64,000 bases of DNA from Paramecium pentaurelia (taxonomy: Eukaryota; Ciliophora; Oligohymenophorea; Peniculida; Parameciidae): NCBI GenBank assembly GCA_905183005.1, contig CAJJDO010000018.1, positions 193,210 through 257,209 of the forward strand, in the 5' to 3' direction. Of this stretch, positions 49,148 through 61,297 are shown piece after piece (the first letter of the stretch is position 1; every line of letters starts with the position of its first letter). The notes under the pieces are model-generated. The model was not told the origin of the DNA and searched no databases. It was given only the letters and a program-made list of their open reading frames with translations. The translations under genes and the position numbers were made by a program.

Positions 49148-49279
49148 TCAAAGTCTCTAAGCAACTTTATTGAGTTCATCCTTTTTTTATTGTAATCTCT
49201 AATCTTCTTATTTTTTTGATTCTTAAAGCTTTTCAATTAACTAATCTCTTAAAATAAGCAAAAATTCTCTGACTGTCAT
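49148..49279 (-). CDS. small coiled-coil ORF, 43 aa
   Basis: A short frame from ATG at 49279 encodes an almost perfect amphipathic helix (REFLLILRDQLIEKL then QEDQRLQQKKDELNKVA). Heptad spacing of L, I and V is regular. It may be a separate tiny gene or the last exon of an unplaced one. Confidence 0.35.
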
Positions 49280-49618
49280 ATAAATTTGAATTTGTAATTA
49301 ATTTTAATATTAATTAATCATTTATAATAGATTAAGAACTTATAGTCTTATTTCAATAAAAGAAACAAATAAAATTAAAAAATATAACTAAAACAATAAC
49401 TTTAGAATGTGTAATAGATTATAATATAACTTTTAACAAGTAATTGTTTTAAAATTATAGATAACAGAAGATAATATTTCATTCATATATAATATATAAA
49501 TTATTAGTCTATATAGATATAGATATAAAATTATAATGCTACAATTCTTGATAGTTTTGTAAAATATAATGTTTTAATGATTTTTTTAATTTAATATAAC
49601 AGTTTATTTTAATAATAG
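49280..49618. other. AT-rich intergenic region
   Basis: About 0.34 kb with no coding frame. A short TATAGATATAGATATA tract lies near 49514. Nothing else seen. Confidence 0.5.
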
Positions 49619-49876
49619 TCATTGTTACTTATTAATTGCATCAAATAACAATTATATTGATTAAGCTAATTAAGAGTTAGGGTTTTGTTCATTAATTAAT
49701 TATATGGCTTTTAATTTCTTGAAATATTCATTTCTCTCTCTCATCAATAGAATATATTATTTTTTTAACTCACTCTCATCTCTATCAACACACTATTAAT
49801 TAAATGTTATAGAGTACTTCTTTTAAATTTTATAATTTGCCTAATTTTCTTAAAGTTGCCATAGAATTTTCATCAT
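49619..49876 (-). CDS. small protein, possibly mitochondrial uL29m-like, 85 aa
   Basis: A single 86-codon frame including stop. After a basic N-terminus (MMKILWQLQENQANY) comes ELKKQYILLMRERNEYFKKL, which resembles the core helix of mitochondrial uL29 (MRPL47: DLHKLWYVLLKERN), then a second helix (SQLAQSIQLLFDAINKQ). The two-helix hairpin and basic charge would suit uL29m, but the length is short and the N-terminal motif is missing. Could be an unrelated small helical protein. Confidence 0.4.
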
Positions 49877-49946
49877 TTTATTCTTATAATTCTTATATGT
49901 ATTATGGGATTAATTTCCATTTTTAACTCATTAATTTATTAATTAT

Positions 49947-52060
49947 ATGTTTCACAGACAAATAAAAAGACCTCAATCAGTATGTATAAATTAATATAAT
50001 TAATGAAAATAGGCAATCAAATATGAACCATAAGGATATAAATAAAAGTCATCAAATGAATGTTAAATTTTAATGCCAAGTGCAATACAGTATTTTTCTG
50101 ATTTAGATTCATTACATCATGTTTCAAACAATTTTCTAAGACCATAATCAGCAGTTTCACTCTATTAGAATAAAAAGATAAGTAGCTCAACAATGGTGGA
50201 TAATAAATAAGTTAGTGATACAAGATTAACTGATCCAAGATAAACACCAAGATATATTAAGAAAGATAAAGAAGAATTGTATTAAGAATTGTTACAATTA
50301 TAATAAAAATATAATTAATGCTATGATGAAAATACTAAATTAAAAACTTAAATTTCGTCATTAGAAAAATAAGTTATTCATTTGACAGATTTAGTTAGAA
50401 ATGTTGAAATGTTTTGTAATAAGAAAACAAGTCATTTCAATGTATTTTAGTTAAAAAAATAAATTTAAGATCTTAAAACTAATCTTAAAACAAAAGATAT
50501 AGAATTAGAATCATTAAAATAAAATGTTAAAACTACTAAAATTGATGAAATTAGAATAGAATTATAAGAATCTCATATAGAATGTTTAAGATTAAGAACT
50601 ATGCTTGATTAATAATTAAGATAATAAGTATTATTTAATTATAATGATCATACATTAATTGAAGAAAAATTATATATTTAAAGTTAAATGATGAATTAAT
50701 TAAAAACAGAAAATGATTAAATGACAGGATTACTTAAAATTCAAGAAGAAGAAACTTATTATTACAAAAATTTATTAGCTGAAACTTTAAAAACTGTAAG
50801 AAGATATGAAGAAACAATTGAAGATTTACATAAGAATCTAAAAGGTAAAAACTAATTTATGGATAAATTGGCTTAAAAAATAGAAGCTTTGAAAAATACA
50901 AATAATGGATTAGCAGATAAAGTTGTAAAAGTGGAAGATTTAAAAGAAGAAATTCGAATTTTAAAATGTACAATAGAAGATTAAAACAAATAAATTAAAA
51001 GTGTATTATCTGATAATGAATATCTTAAAGGAATGGTTCATGAATTAAAAATTAAAAATAATGAAAAATCAGAAATATAAGCTAAAGAAAAAAAAGTATT
51101 ATAAGATTAAATTACTAAAATATCAAATTAATATGATCTATTAGATGATAAATATAAAAATCTATTATTAATATAGGTATAAGCAAAAAATAAAGAAACT
51201 GCTTAATCTTCTATGATTCACAAAAAAGAACAAACTATAGGTTTAACTTTAAAAAATAATAATGATAGTTTTTAATAATAATAGATATATGTACCTAAAA
51301 AATTAAGAGCTATAAAAATGAATGATGTTTTGCATATAGGAGAAGAATTAAATTATAGATTTAGAATTAAAAAAATAATATTAATAGATGTAATAGAATA
51401 ATATCTATTTGATGATGATAACAAAAAAGAAAAAAAAGTTAGTATCAAATAATTATAAAAGAGATTCGAAAAAGAACCATTCATGTTATTTGAATAAGAT
51501 AAAGCATTAATGTTTGCTCGATTTCTAATAGAAGACAATTCTTAAGAATTTGTAGAATTTAATATTGAACTAACAGAAACCTTGGATAGAGTTAAAAGTA
51601 TTTTTACAAAGATAATTGGTAATTATAGAATCTTTACTCTTGATGAAGAAATTAAACATAAAGAAGATATTACTAAACTTATAATTAAATATAAAAATTC
51701 TCTAAAATAACATTTTGATTCTCTTTAAAGTACTAATGGTGAATTAACTAAAAGATAAATATTAGAAACATTTATTTTTATGGATATTGATATTAATAAT
51801 TCTTAGCTAGAATACTTTTTTTTAAAACTATTTGTTTTTTCTAATAAAATTGATAGATTTCCATATTAAAAAATCTTTGAAATATTCTAATAAATTTAAA
51901 CTACATCAAGTATCATTAAAACTAATCATTTTAAGCTCCTCAATTATAAAGAAAAGAAACTCAAAGAAAAAAAGCAACAACTGAATCTAATAAGCAACCT
52001 GTATATGTAACAAAAAGTCTATTCAAACCAGTTGAAGCTACTAATCTATAATAAATTTGA
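49947..52060 (+). CDS. long coiled-coil protein, 684 aa
   Basis: Introns of 33 nt (near 49980) and 26 nt (near the 3' end) give 684 residues. The first 110 residues are polar with SALRRP-like basic pieces (LRPQSAVSLYQNKK). Residues about 110-430 are one long coiled coil (YQELLQLQQKYNQCYDENT; VEDLKEEIRILKCTIED). The C-terminal third is globular: KLRAIKMNDVLHIGEELNYR, EFVEFNIELTETLDRVKSIF and IFMDIDINNSQLEYFFL, the last recalling a degenerate EF-hand (DIDINNSQLEYF). Such proteins are typical ciliary or basal-body components; that is inference. Confidence 0.7.
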
Positions 52061-52099
52061 TTTAATATATAAAATTAATAATTTTAATATTTATTTATA

Positions 52100-52745
52100 A
52101 TGTTTTTTCAACAATTCTGTTTAGAATGTGGTACATATTAAAATAATTAAGGACGCTATCCTAAGTGATCCATGGGTATGTATATTGAATGCAATATATT
52201 TATGTGAAAATTGTGCTATGATTTTATCAACTGAAGCTGGAGTTACTAATATTAAAAAATACTCTTAATTGAATACAGAGGAGAAAGACAGAATGTAGAA
52301 GGGAGGAAATGTAAAATTTAAATTGAATGTTTCTAATCTTAATGATAAATTTCATTCTCATAAAGCATTACAATATCGATTTGAAGTATCTATTGAACTA
52401 TAATAGTTAGCATTGGGTTTGAGTGAATATGATTCAGATATCAGTACTAATTATGCAAGTCCAAATAAATCAATAATCTATGATCCTGAGCAAAAAAAAA
52501 GATTAACTTAAGCTTTAGAATTAGAGGGAATGCAATAAGATATTGAATGGTTACAAATCTAATATTAAATTTTAACAAGAGATTTAAAGAAAAAAATTGA
52601 TAGAAACTTTTATTTGACTAAATTAGAGGAGATAGGTAAGAAATTTGTTGAAAAACAATAATAGAAATAAGTTCAATAGAAATAAATTCTTAATTAAAAT
52701 GATATTTTTTAATCCTTTACAGCATTACTGAAAAAATAGACTTGA
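52100..52745 (+). CDS. ArfGAP-like zinc-finger protein, divergent; frame not fully resolved
   Basis: ArfGAPs stimulate GTP hydrolysis on Arf G proteins through a C4 zinc finger. The start (MFFQQFCLECG) supplies CxxC and downstream DPWVCILNAIYLCENCA supplies W and the second CxxC, spaced as in ArfGAPs (compare P.WASIN.GIFLC..C). The arginine finger usually found in H-R-x-L-G is not visible (MILSTEAGVTNI follows). The second half is a coiled coil (LELEGMQQDIEWLQIQYQI). The two zinc halves lie in frames that differ by one base and no GT...AG intron of suitable length joins them, so there is a frameshift, an unusual intron or a pseudogene. Length about 208. Confidence 0.5.
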
Positions 52746-52959
52746 AATATCATATAAATATTATAAGATTTAATAGTTAAAATAAAATAACATACAAAAT
52801 TCAATCAATCATTCTAGTTTTATGTTATTTAAAATGTAATCAAATTTTATTTATAATCCTTTTGTAAATTGAATTAGTACAATGTTTTAGACAGACTATA
52901 AAATTTATTTGATATTCAAATATTTTTTTATTTAAATAAATTAATTATTATACATCGTT

Positions 52960-55787
52960 ATGAAAAAAATAAATCAATAAATGCAAAAAATAGCAGGACG
53001 TAATAGCTTTTAAGAATCTCCATTATAATTGGAAAAGAAAACCTTAAAAAATTCCACTAAACCTATTAAAACTGAAAGACCTTAATAAAAAGGGAAAACT
53101 AAATTAATTGATTATTTTAAGAAAGAAAGGAATTCATTAAATTAGGCAGTTAATAACATTAGAGCTAAATTGAAAGGGAGTAAAAGTATTGATAATGTGT
53201 TTCCATTAACATAAAAAAGTGAAAGGGGAAAAACCTCATAACCAAATGTAAATCATTTAAATAACATAAAATAGTAAATTGAATAAAGAGTATAAACAGA
53301 TGAAGGGAATAGTTCTAAACGATTAAATTTAAAAGCAAAAAATTTATCATTAGCTACTGTCTCACTTGAAGTATAAATTAAAATATTATATTATAGAAAA
53401 AAGAATACTAAAAATAACCTTCAACTACTAAATAATCTTACAATTAATCTCCATCTAGTTAATCAAAACCCATTTTAACTAAATCTAAATCAAAAGATCA
53501 ATATTTATTTGAAATGGTATTTATTAATTATCATATTTAATAGTTAAAAAATGCTCAAAAGATATCAAATCAATATTAACAATACTTTAATTTGAAGTAA
53601 AATAAGTAATCTATATAATCAGACACTTCAACAAATCATAGATAATCTATTGAAGATATGTTATTAAGTTAAAAATCTTCAAAAGGATCTCCTTAACCTT
53701 ATTGTTCAAAATTATCAAAAAAAACAGAAGGGGATTCCAAATCTCTTAATTAAGGGTATTCTAAAACTGAATAGACCCCTATAATTAAATAGTAATCAAA
53801 AACTAAAATAGAAGAATAACTATAATATGATCCTAAAAAGAAACTTCAAATAGTTCTTATCTATAAATAAACAAAGTAAATTATCTATTCAACAATTTTA
53901 GATATTACTATTTATATGATTATATAAATTAAAGTACTGATAACTTATATAATTTTCTTATTGAATAAATTGCAAGTATAGAATTGGCCTCATCAAAGGT
54001 AGAAGGAGGAGGCACTGGTTCTACTGAAGATTAACACATATAAGAAGGTATATTAAAGATTAATTTAGAATTAAATAAGATTTGTCAATTTATTACAGTA
54101 TCTAAAAATATTCCTTATGATTATTATCTATCATTACCAGAGATGCCTTTAAATGTATTTTAGGGCATAACCCTCTAATTGTAACCATTGTATGCTTAGT
54201 CCTAAGGCACCAAGAAAGTAGGTTTGAAAGATTTTATTTTGATAAAATGTATAGGAGTAGGAGGTTTTTCAAGGGTGTATTTAGTTAAAAAGAAAGATAA
54301 TGGTTAATTTTATGCATTAAAATTAATTGATAAAAAATTCATTTTTGATAATGCAAAGGAAGTAATTGTATAAAATGAGAGAGATATTATGGTAAAAATG
54401 GAAAATTAGTATATAACAAAAATGCATTATGCATTCGAGACAAAATTTTATATTGCATTTGTATTAGAATATTGTGCAGGAGGAGAATTATTTTATCATT
54501 TAAGAAAACTAAAGAGGTTAAATGAACAAGAAGCAAAATATTACTTTGTAGAAATATGTATAGGAATGGCTTATTTACATTCATAAAATATAGTGTACAG
54601 AGATATTAAACCTGAAAATATTTTATTGGATTTGTAAGGTCATATGATGCTTAGTGATTTTGGATTATCAAAACCAAATATGGAAGAAGGAGAATTAGCT
54701 TATTCATTTTGTGGTTCACCTGAATATATGGCTCCTGAAATGTTAATGAAATCTGGACATAGTTATTTAGTAGATTGTTATTGTCTAGGTGCTTTACTTT
54801 ATGAACTTGTTTCTGGATTACCTCCTTTTTATTCTAATAATACTTAAGAAATTTATAATGCAATATTGACTGAGAATGTTTAATTTCCAGATTATGTCTA
54901 GATTTCTGATTAATTAAAAGATCTAATAATTAGATTACTATAAAAGGATCCAGATCAAAGATTAGGATAAAATGGTGGAATTGTAGAAATTCTAACTCAT
55001 GTCTGGTTTCATGATGTTGATTTTGAAGGAATAGTAAATTAAACTCTTCAACCTCCTTATAAACCAGAACCTTTAAAGTATAATTTTGATGAAGAAGAAT
55101 TTAATAAAGGAGATGCTGAATTCAGAAAATAATATACATTTAATCTTTAATATGAATTTTAAGTATTTAACAACCAATTATATTTGTTAGAATGTTGATA
55201 ATGCAAATTATGAATTGGCAGATTTTTATTATGAAAGACCATAATTAGAATTTAAAAATAGAACTAATAAAGTTAATAAGAGTAAATTAGTTTCAGAAAT
55301 AGTTTAAAAAGAATCATTATCTCCTAATAAATAAATGATATCTAAAGTAAAGGTAAAATATATATATATATAAAGCATTCACCTTAAGAAAGTAAAAAAG
55401 TATTAAGAACAAACATTAAGAGTGAAGCTCTTGATTATTTCAAAAAACATAATCTTCTGACAAAATCATCATAGGTTCTTTAATAGTCCTTAAAGTTTGG
55501 TCATGCTTATTCAAAAACCTTATAATAGCCTTCTATGTCTATTTAAGATCTAAAAGTACTAGAATTTAATTATTAAGAAATTAAAATAATTGTTTGATCA
55601 ATCTAAATAAATATTAAGTTCTGATAGATTGACTACAGTTCCTGATTAAAATAATAAAAATGGATTAGATAGAGTCAAAACTGAATAATTTGGTAATTTG
55701 CCTTCTCCAAAAACTACTACTAATAGTGCTGCAAATAAATTAGCTAAATTTTCTAAGTTATTTGGATCAGAAAAAAGAAAAAAATGA
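52960..55787 (+). CDS. AGC-family Ser/Thr protein kinase, 891 aa
   Basis: Six introns (26, 27, 26, 28, 23, 22 nt) give 891 residues. The first 400 residues are a polar, Gln/Ser/Lys-rich region. The kinase domain (about 410-690) has GVGGFSRVYLV, FYALKLIDKKF, YRDIKPENILLD, MLSDFGLSKP and the activation segment SFCGSPEYMAPEML, as in PKA/S6K-type AGC kinases. The C-lobe ends LTHVWFHDVDFEGI with an AGC tail (QPPYKPEPLKYNFDEEEF) and a hydrophobic-like region. The remaining 200 residues are a Lys/Ser-rich extension ending FSKLFGSEKRKK. Upstream activator likely PDK1-like; ligand domains are absent. Confidence 0.88.
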
Positions 55788-55890
55788 ATATGTTTTTATA
55801 GTTACATATCTATATATTACTAATTTATATATATATTATTTAAATATATTAATGTACTTTTTTGTGCAATGTAATGTATTAATAATGAAA

Positions 55891-56534
55891 TCATTTCTTC
55901 TTTTATTCGACTTTCTTAATATAAAATTCTAATTCCTTTCCTTCCAAAATGTAACCATCAGCTCTTCCTGATTATCCTGGTCTTGATGTTATTCTTACCA
56001 ATAATCTTTAATTTGTAAATTATTCTTAAACTAATGCATCTATGGCATTATCCTTTGCTCTTTGTTCTAATTTCTTAATTAGACTTCTTGATTTTTTAGT
56101 TTATTCAGGTTGTCCTTCCTATTTTAATAAATCATTATTACTTTCTTATCCTTTTTCTTTGATCCCAATTCTACATTATATTTCTTTGCATACCATTATC
56201 TAAATGGAGCAGCATCAATTTAAACAATCACACCTCTAGTAAGTGTCTTAGTTCTGACCAATTCATTATTTGATGGATGATAAACAACCTCAACAATTTT
56301 AGCTTTTTTAGCAACACCTTAACTTCCCCAAGAGAAATTGCCTTCTGATAAACGAAGAGCTCTGAATTTGAAATTTCCTCCTCTCACTCTTAATCTTCTT
56401 ACTCTTTTTTCTCCTGATACTAATTTAGTCATTGCTGCTTATCTTCCTTTTTCAAAGGCTCTCTTTTTCTTATGAATAGGCATACGACCTCCAGTAAGTC
56501 TTCTTTTGTGTCTGCTGTCTCTTGAAATTCCCAT
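55891..56534 (-). CDS. RPS8: ribosomal protein eS8 (40S)
   Basis: Component of the cytosolic 40S subunit. A 23 nt intron near 56120 gives 206 residues, the family length. Motifs: MGISRDSRHKRRLTGG, RVRGGNFKFRALRLSEGNFSW, PSNNELVRTKTLTRG, FRQWYAKKYNVELGSKK and the C-terminal SRPGQSGRADGYILEGKE. The codons are more regular and less AT-extreme than in neighbours, as expected for a highly expressed gene. The start matches the universal MGISRD. Confidence 0.97.
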
Positions 56535-56706
56535 GAAATGGTTTCTTAAATAAAAAAAGATTTTATTTAATTTTAAAATGTGCTTATATATTAAACCAAA
56601 TATTTTATTTATTTTCCATTATTAATTCTGTGTTTTATACAAAAGAGAAAGGTATATATAATAAAGAAATTCTAAAGCATATAAAATATGAACAAATATA
56701 AATAAA

Positions 56707-57088
56707 TCAAATTTATTTATTTGTTGGACTTAAATTGAATCTATATTTTATTCAAATTATATTACTATTTATTGTCACAATATTGAAATGAATATTTCCT
56801 AAGACATTTAGGAATTTTATATTCAAAGCTCAAATCATCAGTTTAATATGTAGGGTTTTCTTTCTTTTTTTGAATTGACTTATCAATTTATCGTTATTAA
56901 GTTATAAATTCCTTAAGATCTTAACTCTATTAACTCAGTAATTATATATAAGGTTATTAGAGGATACACTATTTGACAATATTCTTAGGACTTTTAGAAA
57001 GACATTATTGATTACTATCAGAATTAGGTAAACTAGGTAATCTTAATTTGGGTAGTTATTTAACCTTATTAGGACTAAATGGACTCAT
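56707..57088 (-). CDS. small hypothetical protein, 118 aa
   Basis: A 25 nt intron near the 3' end gives 119 codons including stop. The N-terminus is proline/leucine-rich (MSPFSPNKVKQLPKLRLPSL), the middle Gln-rich and helical, and the end DDLSFEYKIPKCLRKYSFQY looks like a short conserved segment. No family known. Lies 172 bp upstream of eS8 on the same strand. Confidence 0.55.
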
Positions 57089-57413
57089 ATTTTAGAATTG
57101 AAATATGTTTCTGTTCTTTAATTATTTTACAACTAAATATCGATTTCGAATTTTAAAGTTTTTGAATTCTATTTCTCTTTATGGTTCTATTATATTTTTT
57201 TTTAATTGATAGTATAATGACATTAAAATTAATATAATTATTATTTTATCAAAATTATAAGACAATGCAACGAGCATATTTTTGGAAATCCTTTATTTTT
57301 AAAGGGATATTGAATAATTATTTAATTATATATTAAGATAGGATTTAAATTATAATTGATTATAAAAATCAATGTAATGTGATCATATATTTTAAGCATA
57401 AACAAATAATAAT
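57089..57413. other. AT-rich intergenic region
   Basis: About 0.32 kb between two same-strand genes; no coding frame or RNA gene recognised. Confidence 0.5.
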
Positions 57414-57991
57414 TCATAAGATTACGTCATCAATCCCAGGAATTAGTTGGTTTACGAACTCTATGTTTAGATCTATTGATTAATGATTATAAAATACAAT
57501 AGACTCTGAAACAAATCCTTAAGTTCAGTATTACTCATTGGTTAAAAGGGATGAGCAGGGAAATATTAATTAGGTCTTTCTAATTCTAATGGAATTGATC
57601 TTTATGGTTGTTTGTTAATTGTGCTATCAGCTCTTAAGGATTTAGTTTTTTAAGTTTTTCTTACTTTAGAAATATTAGATTCGGTGGTAAATCTAGTTTT
57701 TGATTAGTCATTAATTCTTTCTTAAATTCTGACTTTAGGAATATTGACATCAACTTGAGAATACGAAATCTCATAGCTTAATAATGGAGGTAATTTGATA
57801 TCTTCTTTTGATCTTTCAGTTGAAGAGCCAAAAGCATAACTTTTTTTTCTTTGTCTATTTTCTTCAATTTTGTATGCAGAAAGATTTGGTTTTTAAACTC
57901 TTGTTTTATGAAGTATAAATTTCTGATAATTAAGTTCTGCATCTGTGCTTTCAGTATTTTGTGAGAAGAAATCATATAGATCTCTGACCAT
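57414..57991 (-). CDS. hypothetical protein, 181 aa
   Basis: A 32 nt intron near the 3' end gives 182 codons including stop. The sequence is basic and serine-rich with little hydrophobic core: VRDLYDFFSQNTEST at the start, IKLPPLLSYEISYSQVDVNI in the middle, VRKTQKTKSLRADSTINKQ, and a C-terminal NLNIEFVNQLIPGIDDVIL that looks like a short globular or docking helix. The DLYDFF start resembles the YDFF motif in the 17565-18471 protein, perhaps by chance. Function unknown. Confidence 0.6.
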
Positions 57992-58163
57992 TTGATTATG
58001 ATTATTAATGATGTATTTATATATAATTTATCTGGATTTGGATGATATAGAATAGAGAAAGAGAATAATAATAAGTAAATAAGAGATTGAAGTTAAGTTA
58101 GGGTTTGAAGTTTGAGACAATTAAATACATAATAAATACAAATTAATTATAGTTAATTTAGAA

Positions 58164-58935
58164 ATGAATACTTTGTAATCCATAATCTAGTAAAGAGTTT
58201 TGTATTAAATAAATAAGCAAAAAATAGAACCATTAGAATCCTTGAATATTACTTATGTAAATTGAATTATAAAGTTTAGACATCAGCAACAAAGATAAAA
58301 TTACCTTTAGAAGATGCTGCTTAAATTAGAAAAGTTATGCAAGTAATTTCAATTTTAAGTAGGGTATTCAAAGTGTTCATTTTCAGAAATAGCAATCTGA
58401 AGCATTAATATCAAATAATAAAGAGACCACTGTTAATATTGATAACAATAATGCTATGATTTAACTTAAGAATGAAGAAAATAAATAAGGTCCATAAAAA
58501 GGAAGGTTTTTAGTAAGAAATGAATATGGCAGTAAATTGTAATCTGAAAATAAAATAATTCATACATCAGTTGTTCCAAATAAATATAATAAAAATTAAA
58601 TATCCTTTGGGGAAGATGGTAAAAAGATTAAAGCAGATGATATTTGGAAGAGAAGGAAAGATTATGATCAGAAAGTCAGATAATATAATTTACCAAAAAT
58701 AAAAGAATATAATAGATTTCAAAATAATAGTTTATAAAAATAATAATCTGGATAGAATAATGCAGAAATTCAATTTTCAGATAATAATAAAGAAGATTTA
58801 GATGATGATTTATTGTAGGAATATAATTAAAAGTAATTTATATTAGAATAAACTAGATATTATAAAAAATAACTCTTTCTTTGGAGCAAAAAATAAAGAT
58901 AATTTGATATAGATTATGATGATTTATTAGATTGA
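58164..58935 (+). CDS. hypothetical charged protein, 242 aa
   Basis: Introns of 23 and 20 nt give 242 residues. Mostly polar with a conserved-looking centre: ISFGEDGKKIKADDIWKRRK then DYDQKVRQYNLPKIKEYNRF. The C-terminus is acidic (NKEDLDDDLLQEY). No signal peptide or membrane segment. The 20 nt intron is close to the lower limit for this genome. Family unknown. Confidence 0.55.
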
Positions 58936-59068
58936 TTTATTATTTATTCTTAATAATGAAATCGATTAAGAAATACTTATAAATATAATTTTAAAATATA
59001 TTCGTTACTCTTGTATATTTTAACTTTATTGTAAAATGAAAATTAATAAAATAATTTCTTATATTAAT

Positions 59069-59459
59069 ATGTCATAAGTGAAAAAAAGCCTATTAAAAGT
59101 AGAGAAACTTTAATTTGTTATCTTCATTAATAAATAGTTAATTTAAGTGGATTATAATGAGTAAATTACTGTAAGGGATATTCTTGATTTTATTAAAAGG
59201 ATACATAATATTTCAAACTCTGATATCTTTTTGTATTTAGCAAAAAAAAGTGGTGAAGCCAAGTTATCTTTCCCTGCTTTAAAAAGAAATAGAAAATTAA
59301 TTAAAAACAAATGAAAAAAGATTTGTTGTTATTATGAAGTCAGAAGAACCAAATATTAAAAATGATTTCAATTAAGAATCTGTAAAAATAACTGAAAGAA
59401 TATAGAAAAAAATAAAGTATTTAAAAAAAATGGTTTGGAATATCTATGAATGTAAATGA
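59069..59459 (+). CDS. small protein with possible ubiquitin-like fold, 118 aa
   Basis: A 34 nt intron near 59250 gives 119 codons including stop. The N-terminal half alternates strands and one helix: KLQFVIFINKQLIQVDY, EQITVRDILDFIKRIHNI, SDIFLYLAKKS, an arrangement like a ubiquitin or Ras-binding fold. The C-terminal half is a charged helix (SVKITERIQKKIKYLKKM). An in-frame ATG at 59036 would add 11 residues. Identity uncertain. Confidence 0.45.
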
Positions 59460-59700
59460 TTTTTTATATAATATATATAATACACTTTTTAATAAAATAT
59501 CTTTTAATTATTGCTTATAGTGATTATAATTGTTTGTTATATATTCATATCTTTTATATTATATAATAAATTAAATATAGTATATATTATTAGAATCTAA
59601 ATATTTAGTAATACAATATATATAGATACAGTAATATTGAAAATAAAATAAATAGTAATGCAATATCTATAATTAATATATAAATTCAAAACAAAATCAG

Positions 59701-61253
59701 ATGGATCCAAAATCAACTGCTTTTCATATTTATAAGTAAACCTTGATTAAAAAAAATAATTAACCTATCACATAAGTGTATAGTTATGAATAAAAAGATG
59801 TGAGTTTATTATTATTATCTCATATAGAAAATTGGATAAGGAGCCTATGGAAGTGTGTATAGAGCAGTTCATAAAGTAAGTAAACAAGTGAGAGCAGTTA
59901 AAGTGATTAATAAATTGAATATTAAATACAAAGATAGATTATTGAGTGAAATCACAATTATGGAATTATTAGTAATAAATGTCTTTTATTTTAGGATCAT
60001 CCAAGTATTTTAAGATTGTTTGAAACCTTTGAAGATGCAGAGAATTTATATATGGTCTTGGAGTAAAAATATCAATTCAATTACTTGATAGAATCTGTTA
60101 AGGAGGTGATGTTTTTGATAAAGTACTTGAAAAGGGTTGTCTATCAGTGGATGATGCATTTAAAGTTTATATATAATATATGAGAGCAGTTAATTATTAT
60201 TAAGGATTCAAAATAGTTCATAGGTATTAATATTTATAATTTATAGAGATTTGAAACCTGAAAATTTTTTATTTTAAAAGAAGAATGACATGAATTCACT
60301 AATAGTTATTGATTTTGGTATTGCAAAAAGAGGAGTAGACAAATTATAAACTAAAAGTGGAACAGTAAAATTATTAATTTTAACGAATAGGCTTATTATG
60401 TAGCCCCTGAAGTACTGGATGGATTATATGATCATAAATGTGATGTTTGGTCTGCAGGAGTTGTTCTATATGTTATTTTATGTGGTTATCCTCCATTTTA
60501 TGGAGAGAATGAAAAAGAAATATTAATAGAAATTAAATCTGGAACATTATAATTTGAGGGTTATAAAATATATTATATGTAGGTGATGAATGGTAAGGAA
60601 TCTCATAAGAAATCAAAGATTTTATAAAATAATAAGTATGTCCAGCACCTAATAGAGCTATACCTAAAGATTTGTTAAGTCATAAATTAATAAATTAATA
60701 CAATTAAAAGTTTCTGAATGATTTTAAGATGATTTCAATGTAAAATCTTAATTAATGGATTAAATATCATCCATTAAGAAGATTAGCACTTTATTATTTA
60801 TCAACATAGATTGATTCATGTGATTTAGTCAATTAAAAGAATACTTTCTTTTTTATTAATTAATCATAAAGTGGATTGATAACACAATAAGAATTAGCTA
60901 CTTATTTGAAAGTTAATAAATAAGATATTCAAAAATTATGGCCATATTTAGATTGTAATAGCAATGGTTATTTGGATTATTTTGAATTTGTAGCATTAAC
61001 ATTAACACCATAAGATTATCAGAAATAATTATAATTTATGTTTGATTTTCTAAGTTAATCTGATAAAGTAATAACACAAAAAAGTATTAAATTTATATTT
61101 GATTAAAATGCTAATTTAAATAATAAATGGGATAGTATTTCAAATACAAAAAATCAAATTGCTTAAGTAAATCAACATGAATAATAAATAAATGTTAAAA
61201 ACATTATTGATAAAGATATCGATTTTAACGCATTCAAAACAATAATGGGATGA
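59701..61253 (+). CDS. calcium-dependent protein kinase (CDPK)
   Basis: CDPKs join a CaMK-type kinase to a calmodulin-like domain and act directly on calcium signals in ciliates, plants and apicomplexans. Six introns (28, 23, 29, 23, 26, 23 nt) give 466 residues. Kinase motifs: KIGQGAYGSVYRAV, VRAVKVINK, HRDLKPENFLF, VIDFGIAKRG, AYYVAPEVLDG. After the kinase a junction segment (KYHPLRRLALYYLSTQ) leads to four EF-hand positions; only one is canonical (DCNSNGYLDYFEF), the others being degenerate (e.g. NQSQSGLITQQEL; DKDIDFNAFKTIM). The N-terminus lacks a myristoylation glycine. Fewer working EF-hands suggest altered calcium sensitivity. Confidence 0.92.
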
Positions 61254-61297
61254 TTCAATAGAATATATATAAAATATATTAATTACAATTTTTGTAA

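Noticed and set aside
54387..54584. Minus-strand ORF opposite the AGC kinase domain
   Set aside because: Antisense shadow; the plus strand encodes the catalytic loop and DFG motif there.
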